Source: CAVPLM01 sp963713545 | Lineage (GTDB): Bacteria > Actinomycetota > Thermoleophilia > RBG-16-64-13 | NCBI GenBank assembly: GCA_963713545.1 | Contig: CAVQME010000001.1 | Span: 310,001-374,000, forward strand | Direction of reading: 5' to 3' | Length of the DNA: 64,000 nucleotides | Shown: in pieces, positions 17,427 through 25,543 of the stretch | How positions within the stretch are numbered: the first letter of the stretch is position 1 | How the letters are laid out: every line of letters begins with the position of its first letter | Position numbers and translations under genes: made by a program | The notes under the pieces: model-generated | Databases searched by the model: none | Told to the model about the DNA's origin: nothing | The model's input: only the letters and a program-made list of their open reading frames with translations

Positions 17427-18833
17427 GTGAGAACCGGTTCGCGCATGGCTGTCAACGTCGTCGCCGTGGTCCTGGTCGCCGCGGCCATGCTCGGCACCGG
17501 GCTGTTCGCCCTCGGCGGAGCCGCGCTGGCCACGCCTTGGAGCGACATCCCCAACAGCAGGTGGCTCGCCGACTACGGCGTGACCGAGAACGACGTGGCC
17601 ACGGTCGCGTCCGGGTTCGGCGACGGCACCTTCAGACCAGGTCTTCCGGTGAGTCGGGGCCAGTTCGTCAAGATGGTGATGACCGGCCTCGGGCTCAACA
17701 CGAGTATCCCTCCGTACGCCACCTTCACCGACGTCCCCCCGTCCTCGTACTACTTCCCCTGGGTCGAGGGGAGCATGGAGGCCGGGATCACCAACGGCTA
17801 CGGTAACGGCACGTTCGGGCCCGGGAGATCGATAAGCCGCCAGCAGGCCGATTCCATCCTCGGTCTCTATCTCTCTCGCAATGAGCTCGCCAGGACCGGC
17901 TTCATCCAGGGCGAACACGGCGTCTATCTGTCGCTGAGCGACTGGTTCGCGGGCGAGGGAGCAGATGTGCTCTCTGCCTTTGCGGACGGCGGTTGGGTCG
18001 CTTCCGAACATGCCCCTGCCGCGGCATACCTCGTCTTCCATCACATCGTACACGGCAGCTCCGGCCGGAGCGGCGTCTACCTAGCCCCGCAGAGCGACTT
18101 GACGCGGGCCCAGGCGGCGGCGCTGGTGCTCAGGGTCGTGGACCTGTCTGGGGAACCGTCTGGGATCCGCGTGCCCATCCTCATGTATCACTACGTCGAC
18201 GATGTCCCTCCACCCGCGGGCCCTTACGCCGACCAGCTCACCGTCCGGACCTGGGACTTCGTCGAAGAGATGGGCTATCTCGTCGACAACGGCTACCAGA
18301 CGGTGAGCCTGGCGGACCTGTACACAGCGGTGACGGGCGGAGGAGGGCTGCCGGACAAGCCGGTGATCCTCACGTTCGACGACGGGGGAGTGGACAACTA
18401 TCAAGTCGCCTTCCCCATCTTGAAACAGTATGGGTTGACCGCCACGTTCTTCGTGATAACCGGGACAGTGGGTAACCAGGGTCAGATGGACTGGGACATG
18501 TTGAGCGAGATGGCGGCCGCGGGGATGTCCATACAATCGCACACGGTCTCTCACCCTGATCTGACAACAGTATCCGACTCGCGCCTCACCTCCGAACTGG
18601 TGGATTCGCGCGACGCCATCAGCCTAGCCACCGGTTTGTTGCCCTATGCGGTCGCCTACCCGTACGGCGCCTGTAACGGCAGGGTCATCCAGGCAGCCCG
18701 GAGCGCCGGGTACGCGATGGCGGTGGTCACGGGCCGAGGCAAGGAAGGGGACCCGGGTGCGCTGTTCGAGCTGAGGCGGAGGCAGGTGCTGGCGTTCATG
18801 TCACTCATGGACTTCGCCAAGCTTCTCAAATAG
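17427..18833 (+). CDS. SLH-domain polysaccharide deacetylase
   Basis: A 468-residue exported enzyme starting at a GTG with GGGGGTG upstream. Seen: a signal peptide (hydrophobic 12-33, cleavage near ALA-TPW), three S-layer homology repeats to about residue 240 (WLADYGVTENDVATVASGFGD, PWVEGSMEAGITNGYGNGTF, and a third with DLTRAQAAALVLRV), then a NodB-type carbohydrate esterase 4 domain from about 255. The CE4 motifs are TFDDGGVDN (catalytic Asp and metal Asp), SHTVSHPDL (metal His pair) and YPYGACN. It would deacetylate peptidoglycan or a wall polymer while bound to the surface by its SLH repeats. SLH usage implies pyruvylated secondary wall polymer in this organism (inference). Confidence 0.9.
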   Translation: MRTGSRMAVNVVAVVLVAAAMLGTGLFALGGAALATPWSDIPNSRWLADYGVTENDVATVASGFGDGTFRPGLPVSRGQFVKMVMTGLGLNTSIPPYATFTDVPPSSYYFPWVEGSMEAGITNGYGNGTFGPGRSISRQQADSILGLYLSRNELARTGFIQGEHGVYLSLSDWFAGEGADVLSAFADGGWVASEHAPAAAYLVFHHIVHGSSGRSGVYLAPQSDLTRAQAAALVLRVVDLSGEPSGIRVPILMYHYVDDVPPPAGPYADQLTVRTWDFVEEMGYLVDNGYQTVSLADLYTAVTGGGGLPDKPVILTFDDGGVDNYQVAFPILKQYGLTATFFVITGTVGNQGQMDWDMLSEMAAAGMSIQSHTVSHPDLTTVSDSRLTSELVDSRDAISLATGLLPYAVAYPYGACNGRVIQAARSAGYAMAVVTGRGKEGDPGALFELRRRQVLAFMSLMDFAKLLK

Positions 18834-19012
18834 AGCGAGACCCGGTTCATTATGTCGGCCGATGGGCTCTATCGTGGGTTAGACAATCGACGCAGGTTCT
18901 TTACTGAGGGTCGATTGGAGCGATAGACTGAGTGAAAGCCTGCCGATGGCGGGCTTCGGAAACCGCGGAGGTTGCGCGGTAGCGGTTATCGCGAGCGGAA
19001 AGGGGGACCGTC

Positions 19013-20233
19013 GTGAGACCCAGCCAGGCCCTTAGAGCGGGCACTGTCGTCGTGTGCCTACTGCTTGCCGTCTTTGTGGTCATCATTCCGGGAGACAGAT
19101 CGGCGGATGCTACGGCTGCGACGGCTGCGACTACGGTGCCCAGCGTCCAGACCGCGACCTCGAGCTCGACCGGTGGCACCGCCCCGGTTGCGCCTCCTAC
19201 CCTGGCGACGATCCCAGGCACCGGGGACAAGACTGGTGGGTCGGAGATCGAACGGCGGCTGGCGCTCCCGCGCTTCACCTACGTTGGCGAATCCGATATG
19301 GACGCGGCGAAGTACCAGCAGGGAGCCGACCCCTATAGCGGCGCCGCGGCCTTCATCGACTCCGAGACCGATACTCTGGTGGCCCGGCCGCAAGCGGGCA
19401 GCTCGCTTCAGGATGTGGCCGTGTCCCCTGATGGCCGCCGCGTCTACATGACCGATGCGAATGAGCCTGTGCTTCACGTCTTCGATGCCGACAGCATGAA
19501 GGAGATACTGACGATCACCTTGCTGGGGGTGGAAGCCAGCGATCCCATGGCTCTGAGCAAGAAGCTGCAGGACTTCGAGCACGAAATCATCTCCTATGAT
19601 CTCCTCGGCTCGCCCTCGGGCGGGGTGGCCTGTACGCCCGATGGAGAGTGGGTGTTGGTGTGCACGTCCGCCGGACTGCAGGTAGTGGACACGGCGACCG
19701 ATCGGGTGGTGCGCACCCTCCCCGACCTACCCGGCGGCGAGGTGGTCGTGAGCTTCGACGGGAAGCGAGCCTACGTCTCTTCCCGCAATTGGGCGGCGTT
19801 AGCCCCCCGGACCTACATGGAGTGGTTGAAGACCTTCATGGAGGACCGTGACAGCCGGCTCGTGTGCATCGACCTTCAGACCTGGGAGATCCTCAAGGAG
19901 ATCCAGACCAGCACGGTGGCTTCCATCGCCGTGAAGCCGGACGACTCCCAGGTCTTCTTCAGTGAAACCTACGATAAGCGGGTGCGGGTGGTAGATGCGC
20001 TGACCCTCGAGGATCTGTGGAGCGTGAGCACGGAGCCGTCCTTCTCCATCGGGCTGGGGGTCACGCCAAACGGAACCAAGGCGTATGTCGTCTGCAGCGC
20101 GGACCAAGGCGTCTTGCAGAGCCTCGACCAGCAGACAGTTCCCACGCTCCCAGAAGCGGAGGACTACTTCTGCGGGGTCATCGATACCCAACGCGAGGAG
20201 ATGGTCAAGCGGATACCATTGGAAGCCTACTGA
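19013..20233 (+). CDS. Beta-propeller (YVTN-type) membrane protein, N-terminal part before in-frame TGA
   Basis: Starts at a GTG at 19013 (MRPSQALRAGTVVVCLLL). Seen: one N-terminal membrane/signal segment (about 8-26), a Thr/Ala-rich linker, then YVTN-type propeller blades such as LQDVAVSPDGRRVYMTDANE, GVACTPDGEWVLVCTSAG, SIAVKPDDSQVFFSETYDK and GLGVTPNGTKAYVVCSADQG. The frame meets TGA at 20231-20233, but the same frame continues with another blade (PREIAVRSDGKKAYLTGG), a transmembrane helix and a zinc ribbon to 20878. The stop therefore lies inside one gene: a nonsense change, a base error or, least likely, recoding. Function unknown; the propeller should face outside. Confidence 0.8.
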   Translation: MRPSQALRAGTVVVCLLLAVFVVIIPGDRSADATAATAATTVPSVQTATSSSTGGTAPVAPPTLATIPGTGDKTGGSEIERRLALPRFTYVGESDMDAAKYQQGADPYSGAAAFIDSETDTLVARPQAGSSLQDVAVSPDGRRVYMTDANEPVLHVFDADSMKEILTITLLGVEASDPMALSKKLQDFEHEIISYDLLGSPSGGVACTPDGEWVLVCTSAGLQVVDTATDRVVRTLPDLPGGEVVVSFDGKRAYVSSRNWAALAPRTYMEWLKTFMEDRDSRLVCIDLQTWEILKEIQTSTVASIAVKPDDSQVFFSETYDKRVRVVDALTLEDLWSVSTEPSFSIGLGVTPNGTKAYVVCSADQGVLQSLDQQTVPTLPEAEDYFCGVIDTQREEMVKRIPLEAY

Positions 20234-20878
20234 CCACGCGAGATCGCCGTCCGGTCGGACGGCAAGAAAGCGTACCTCACCGGGGGTCCCATCCGCCATG
20301 CCGTGGTGATCGACACTGTGAACGATGTGGTCATCGGCGATGTCGGGGACGAGATCGTGAGCACGGGCGGGGTGGCGGTGCGGCCCTTCTGGTGGTCGAC
20401 CGAATCCCTTGTGGCGTTGGGGCTGGCCACGGGCGAGGATACGACCGGCACCACGGCGGCCGGTGACACCATGACTACCGGAAGCGACGGCTCGGGAGAC
20501 ACGACCGGTAGCGAAGGCGGGACGGGTAGTGCGGGGGGCGGGACTGATGCCACTGGCGGCGGCAGCGGCCAGGGAGACGCCGGCGACGTTGAAGCCCTGG
20601 CTGACGGCGGCCTTTCCAGCGGCTGGATCGCCCTCATCGCCGTAATGGCGGCCGTAGCCGTGGCGGCTTTGGCCATCCTTGCCTTCGTACTGGGCCAGGG
20701 GAGACGTGGGGGCACCGACACCACCACAGGGGCAGGTTCCCGCGGCGCCGGTGCGACGACCGTGGCGACTGGAGTCGCTGCCCAGGAGCTCACAGCTACC
20801 CCTGCCTTCTGTTCGGAGTGCGGCGGCACGCTCACTCCCGGAGCCCGGTTCTGCCCCGATTGCGGACGGCGCCTGTGA
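20234..20878 (+). CDS. C-terminal continuation: last blade, TM helix and zinc ribbon
   Basis: In the same frame as the preceding part, directly after the TGA. It carries blade residues up to about VIDTVNDVVIGDVGD, a Gly/Thr/Ser-rich linker of about 55 residues, one transmembrane helix (SGWIALIAVMAAVAVAALAI, then LAFVLG) followed by RRGG, and a terminal double-CxxC ribbon (FCSECGGTL...FCPDCGRRL). With the N-terminal anchor this gives an in-out-in topology placing the ribbon in the cytoplasm. If expressed on its own, a GTG at 20303 is the first start. It ends one base before the convergent amidohydrolase stop. Confidence 0.7.
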   Translation, partial: PREIAVRSDGKKAYLTGGPIRHAVVIDTVNDVVIGDVGDEIVSTGGVAVRPFWWSTESLVALGLATGEDTTGTTAAGDTMTTGSDGSGDTTGSEGGTGSAGGGTDATGGGSGQGDAGDVEALADGGLSSGWIALIAVMAAVAVAALAILAFVLGQGRRGGTDTTTGAGSRGAGATTVATGVAAQELTATPAFCSECGGTLTPGARFCPDCGRRL

Positions 20879-20879
20879 G

Positions 20880-22385
20880 TTAGAGCCTTAGCTTGGCCTG
20901 TACCGCCGCGAACGCATCGCCTAAGGTCGGCGCCCCCGGTGCAGCTTCCGGCGCCTCCATCCGGAGGTTTTCGAAGACTATCTGCCCATCGACCATCACC
21001 ATGCCGACATCGCTTGCAGCGGCTTGGGCGACGAGGCTCTCGACCGGGTCTATCCGGCCGGATCGCCTGTCGGGATCGGCGTCGGCGTCCGTCGACGACC
21101 CCGGCACGCGGACGGAGATCAGGTCCGCTCGCTTGCCCTTCTCCAGGCTGCCGATGAGGTCCTCCCAGCCCAATGCACGAGCGCCTTCCAGGGTAGCCAT
21201 GCGCAGCAAGTCGTTCGCCGTGAGGGCGAGGACAGGCGCCTCCCTCGCGCCGTCGTCGAGAGGCCCCGCCCCGGCGGGGGGCGCGCCGCGGGACGCGCGC
21301 GCCCGGCTCGCCGCCAAGGCGGCCCGCATCTCGGCGAACATGTCCAGGCCTTCGTTGGAACTGAGGCTGTCGGTCCCCAGACCCACCGGGATACCGGCGT
21401 CGATCATCTCCGCCACCGGTGCCGAACCGCAGCGCAGCCTCGCGTTCGACCGCGGGCAGTGAGCTACCGCGGCCCCGCTCCCAGCCAGGAGGGCGATGTC
21501 GGCGTCGTCCACCTGGACACAGTGGATGGCCAGGGTCTCCGGCCCCAGGGCTTCAGCTCGAGCCAGGTATTCCACCGGGCTCAGACGCGGCGGTTTCCAG
21601 AGACGCTCGTCCCACATGTGGGCTGCCGCATACGCGCGGGCGATCGCTCCGTCTCCCTCGGTCAGCAGCTCCACCTCTGCCTGCGATTCGGCCACGTGGG
21701 TAGCGACCCTCAGACCGGAGCGCCTGGCGAGACGCGCTACTTCCCGATACAGCCGGGCCGAGACGGTATACGGGGCATGCGGCGAGACTCCAGACTGCAC
21801 CCTGGCTGAGACGACGGCGGGAGGCGCCCCGTCGCGTTCGTCGGGCGCTGCGGCCGGCAGGCGCGCCGCCCGCCCGCATTCGTCCTGCAGCGCAGCTAGG
21901 CGCTCTTCCAGGCGCGCAATGGTCCTGGGCAATTCGGCATCGTCGAGGCCGAAGACCTCCAGGTAGACGCGGGCGCGCAGCCCGGCGGAGCCGGCTGCGC
22001 GCGCCACGGTCCAACCCTCGAATGATGTGTCGCCGATGGTGGTGACACCACCCCGCACACACTCGTGGGCGCCCCACAAAGCCGAGACCGCATAGTCCTC
22101 AGCGTCCAGCTTCCGCCGGGCGAGCAACAGCTGCAGCATCCAGTCCCCGAAATCACCGGGCGCGGTGAAATCGCGGAACGCCGAATACTCGAGATGCGTG
22201 TGCGCATTCACCAGCCCCGGCATGAGCACGCAGCCAGGAAAGGCCCTCACCGATTCGTCCGGGTGCCCGGCCTGCAGCTCCGCGGCAGGCCCCACAGCCT
22301 CTATGACCCCGTCGCGCACCAGTACGGCGCCTCCGGCGATGGGCGGCGCGCTGATAGGGAAGACCCAGTCTCCTTCAAGCAGCAT
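20880..22385 (-). CDS. Metal-dependent amidohydrolase, MtaD/aminofutalosine deaminase-like
   Basis: A 501-residue cytoplasmic deaminase-type amidohydrolase. Seen: PGLVNAHTHLEY (metal HxH), SPHAPYTVS, THVAESQAEVE (metal His), LAIHCVQVDD (metal His), AHCPRSNARLRCG and GLGTDSLSSNEGLD (metal Asp). This set is shared by the ATZ/TRZ, MTA/SAH deaminase and aminofutalosine deaminase families. The CPRSN..L and TDSLSSN motifs favour the last (menaquinone by the futalosine route), but substrate cannot be fixed by eye. Acidic and Ala-rich inserts (about residue 185, and near 430) lengthen it over the usual 430-450. It follows nuoN by 61 bases on the same strand. Confidence 0.82.
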   Translation of the reverse strand: MLLEGDWVFPISAPPIAGGAVLVRDGVIEAVGPAAELQAGHPDESVRAFPGCVLMPGLVNAHTHLEYSAFRDFTAPGDFGDWMLQLLLARRKLDAEDYAVSALWGAHECVRGGVTTIGDTSFEGWTVARAAGSAGLRARVYLEVFGLDDAELPRTIARLEERLAALQDECGRAARLPAAAPDERDGAPPAVVSARVQSGVSPHAPYTVSARLYREVARLARRSGLRVATHVAESQAEVELLTEGDGAIARAYAAAHMWDERLWKPPRLSPVEYLARAEALGPETLAIHCVQVDDADIALLAGSGAAVAHCPRSNARLRCGSAPVAEMIDAGIPVGLGTDSLSSNEGLDMFAEMRAALAASRARASRGAPPAGAGPLDDGAREAPVLALTANDLLRMATLEGARALGWEDLIGSLEKGKRADLISVRVPGSSTDADADPDRRSGRIDPVESLVAQAAASDVGMVMVDGQIVFENLRMEAPEAAPGAPTLGDAFAAVQAKLRL

Positions 22386-22446
22386 GGTCTAGTGTCCTAT
22401 CGCTCGAAGGCTGGCGGTCAGCCTCGCCACAGTCGGACGGTTCTCT

Positions 22447-23934
22447 TCACAGCTGGAGTTCGTTGAAGAACGCGTTGAAGGCGCTCACCACCGCGTCCCA
22501 GAGCCACGACGGCAGTATCCCGATCACCACCGTGGCCACGGCGCTCACCGCCAGAGCGGCGGCCATGCCGCCCGAGATGGGCTCCTTGACCACATACTCT
22601 TCTTCCGGCTCCTTGAAGAACATGTAGATGATCACGCGCAGGTAATAGTAGACGGCGACCGCGCTCAGCAGCACCCCGATCACCGCCAGCCACACCAGGT
22701 CGGCCCGCACGATCCCGCCGAACACGTAGAACTTGCCGATGAAACCGGCGGTCCCCGGGATGCCCGCCAGCGAGAGCAGGAACACCGACAGAAGCACGGC
22801 CGCCCACGGAGAGCGCCGGCCCAGTCCGGCCATGCTCTTGAGCGAGTAGTCGAACGTGTCCGGCGACTGCGTCTTGAGGTAGGCGAGCACGCCGAAGGCT
22901 CCCAGATTCATGAAGGTGTAGGCGGCGAGGTAGATCAACACCCCGTGAGCGGGGTAGGTGTTGGCGCTCCAGCCCATCGCCCCTATCCCAGCGAGTAGGT
23001 ATCCCGCGTGTGCGATGGACGAGTAGGCCAGCATCCTCTTGACGTTCGTCTGGACCAGAGCGAACACGTTTCCGACCACCATGGTGACGATGGAAAGGAC
23101 GATGAAGAGGATGCCCCATTCCCTCGCCTGGTCCGGGAAGGCCACCACGAAGGCGACGATGATCACCGAGAAGGCCGCCGCCTTGGGACCCACGGAGAAG
23201 AAGGCCGCGATGGGAGTGGGCGCGCCCTGGTAGACGTCGGGGGTCCACATGTGGAACGGGGCCGCCGAGACCTTGAACGCCAGACCGATGGCCACGAGGA
23301 ACACGGCCAGCATCACGCCGGCCGAGACCCCCTCGTCGCCCGGTCCGACGGTCCCAGCCAACGCTTGGCCCACTGTTGAGAAGTTGGTGGCCCCCGCATA
23401 CCCGTACACCAGCGAGATGCCGTACAGCATGATGGCCGAGGCGAACGAGCCGGTGAGGAAATACTTGAGCGACGACTCGTTCGAGCGGACCCGGTAGCGG
23501 AAGAAAGCGGCCAGGATGTAGCTGCTGATGGCCATCAGTTCCAGGGCCACGTAGAAGGCGATGAAATCACGCGACGCAGCCATCAGATCCATGCCGATGA
23601 CCGCGAACAGCACGAGGGCATAGTACTCGCCGAGATGCCGACCGTGTGCCTCCAGGTAGCGCGACGACATGAGGATGGTGAGAGCCGCACCCACCGCGAA
23701 GAGCACCTTGAAGAAGACAGCCCAGTCGTTGAGCACCAGCATGTCCGCGAAGGCCGTCCGTTCCTCGCCGGCCAGACCCAACGCGACCGCCGCCGAGCCT
23801 ACGAGCGCCGTCAAGGCGATCGCCAGCACGGCCGTCTTGTCGACCTTCAGGAAAGGCTCCACCAGCACCACGGCGCAGGCCGCGACCAGCAGGATCAGCT
23901 CGGGCAGCACGGTGATGAGGTCGGACACCTGCAT
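22447..23934 (-). CDS. nuoN: NADH-quinone oxidoreductase subunit N
   Basis: An antiporter-like proton-pumping subunit of complex I in the membrane. About 495 residues and around 14 hydrophobic helices. Motifs include ALELMAISSYILAAFFRYR, SSLKYFLTGSFASAIMLYG, FKVSAAPFHMWTPDVYQGAP (broken-helix Lys and the conserved HMWTPDVY) and KRMLAYSSIAHAGYLLAG. The ATG at 23934 starts one base after the nuoM stop, so it is translationally coupled; the longer open frame upstream overlaps nuoM. Last gene of the nuo cluster. Confidence 0.95.
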   Translation of the reverse strand: MQVSDLITVLPELILLVAACAVVLVEPFLKVDKTAVLAIALTALVGSAAVALGLAGEERTAFADMLVLNDWAVFFKVLFAVGAALTILMSSRYLEAHGRHLGEYYALVLFAVIGMDLMAASRDFIAFYVALELMAISSYILAAFFRYRVRSNESSLKYFLTGSFASAIMLYGISLVYGYAGATNFSTVGQALAGTVGPGDEGVSAGVMLAVFLVAIGLAFKVSAAPFHMWTPDVYQGAPTPIAAFFSVGPKAAAFSVIIVAFVVAFPDQAREWGILFIVLSIVTMVVGNVFALVQTNVKRMLAYSSIAHAGYLLAGIGAMGWSANTYPAHGVLIYLAAYTFMNLGAFGVLAYLKTQSPDTFDYSLKSMAGLGRRSPWAAVLLSVFLLSLAGIPGTAGFIGKFYVFGGIVRADLVWLAVIGVLLSAVAVYYYLRVIIYMFFKEPEEEYVVKEPISGGMAAALAVSAVATVVIGILPSWLWDAVVSAFNAFFNELQL

Positions 23935-23935
23935 C

Positions 23936-25504
23936 CTAGAACCCCCCACCGAACAGGGCGCCTGCCAGCTTGAGCAAGCCGCTGCTGTGCTCGGCCAGGT
24001 ACGGCTGGACCTGCATCATGATGTTCTGTGCCGGCTCATGCAGGAAGTTGAGAAACGTGTGCGGGTAGATCCCGATCCACACGGCCATCCCCACCAAGGG
24101 CACCAGGGTGAAGATCTCCCGCGCCCCGAGATCCTTGAGCGAGAGCCACTTTTCGTTGGCCTGCTGGAACATGGTCCGCTGGTACATCCAGAGGAGGTAG
24201 GCCGCTCCAAGCACGACCCCGATGGAGGCGAGCACGGCAAACACCTGCGCGTACTGGAACACGCCCACCAGGATCAGGAACTCACCCACGAACCCGCTCA
24301 GGCCGGGCAGGCCCAGGCTGCCCAAAACGAACAGGCTGAAGAACGCGGCGGCCACCGGCATGGGCTTGGCCATCCCCCCGTAGTCCGCGATAAGACGGGT
24401 GTGGGTGCGGTCGTAGAAGAAGCCCACCATCATGAACAGAGCGCCGGTGAGGATCCCGTGGCTCACCATCTGCAGGACCGAGCCCTCGATCCCTTGCTGG
24501 TTGAAGACGAAGAGCCCGGCGGTGACGAACCCCATGTGGCTCACAGACGAATAGGCCACCAGCCGTTTCATGTCGGGCTGGATGAGCGACATAGCAGCCC
24601 CGTAGACGACGGCGATGACCGAGAGGATCAAGACCGGGGTTATGGCTCTCACGGCCATCTCGGGGAAGAACCCGATGCAGAAGCGGATCATACCGTAGAC
24701 CCCCATCTTCAGCAGCACCCCGGCCAGGATGACCGAGCCGGCGGTGGGCGCCTCGGTGTGAGCGTCGGGCAACCAGGTGTGCACCGGGAACATGGGCACC
24801 TTGATGGCGAAGGCGATGAAGAACGCGGCGAACGACCAGGCGGCGAGAGAACCCGAGAAGCCGTGCTGCTGCAGGGTCAGGATGTCGAAGGTGGGACCCA
24901 GCCGAAGATCGCTCGAGTACCGCCAGACCACAGCCAGGATGGCGACCAGCATCAGCACCGAGCCGGCGAAGGTGAACAGGAAGAACTTAATGGCCGCGTA
25001 GACCCGCCGGACCCCTCCCCACAGGCCGATGATGAAGTACATGGGTATGAGCTGGACCTCCCAGAACACGTAGAAGAGGAAGAGATCCATGGATACGAAG
25101 ACGCCCAGCATGCCGGTCTCGAGCACGAGAAGGCTGATGAAGAAGGCCAGTCCCCGATCTTTGGTGGAGTTCCAGGAGCCGGCGATGGCCACCACCGAAA
25201 GGAGGGTGGTGAGCAGTATCAGGAGGAGAGAGATACCGTCGACGCCCAGGTGGTACGAGATGCCCAGGCTGGCTATCCACGAGACGTTCTCCTGGAACTG
25301 ATACTCGGCGGTGCCGGTCTGGAACTGGGTGGCCAGGTAGATGGCCAATACCAGGGTGATGATGGTGGTGATGAGAGCGGTGGCCTTGTAAGCGCTGGGG
25401 CGCCTGCGCATGAAGACCAGCATGATCAGCGCACCCACGACGGGCAGGAACGTCAGGAAGCTGAGTCCTCTGAAGCCCAACTGTGTCGCGAAATCGAATT
25501 CCAC
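23936..25504 (-). CDS. nuoM: NADH-quinone oxidoreductase subunit M
   Basis: A 522-residue antiporter-like subunit of complex I with about 14 transmembrane helices. Motifs are GVDGISLLLILLTTLL, FYVFWEVQLIPMYFIIG (the Glu essential for pumping), FAIKVPMFPVHTWLPDAHTE (broken helix with Lys) and MKRLVAYSSVSHMGFVTAG. It follows nuoL and precedes nuoN in the usual order. No frameshift seen. Confidence 0.96.
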   Translation of the reverse strand: MEFDFATQLGFRGLSFLTFLPVVGALIMLVFMRRRPSAYKATALITTIITLVLAIYLATQFQTGTAEYQFQENVSWIASLGISYHLGVDGISLLLILLTTLLSVVAIAGSWNSTKDRGLAFFISLLVLETGMLGVFVSMDLFLFYVFWEVQLIPMYFIIGLWGGVRRVYAAIKFFLFTFAGSVLMLVAILAVVWRYSSDLRLGPTFDILTLQQHGFSGSLAAWSFAAFFIAFAIKVPMFPVHTWLPDAHTEAPTAGSVILAGVLLKMGVYGMIRFCIGFFPEMAVRAITPVLILSVIAVVYGAAMSLIQPDMKRLVAYSSVSHMGFVTAGLFVFNQQGIEGSVLQMVSHGILTGALFMMVGFFYDRTHTRLIADYGGMAKPMPVAAAFFSLFVLGSLGLPGLSGFVGEFLILVGVFQYAQVFAVLASIGVVLGAAYLLWMYQRTMFQQANEKWLSLKDLGAREIFTLVPLVGMAVWIGIYPHTFLNFLHEPAQNIMMQVQPYLAEHSSGLLKLAGALFGGGF

Positions 25505-25543
25505 TATCTCACCCAGTCTCCCGCGCCCACGTCGACCGCCACC

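Noticed and set aside
20231..20233. UGA as selenocysteine
   Set aside because: No redox motif around it, the position lies between propeller blades, and no SECIS-like stem was evident after it.
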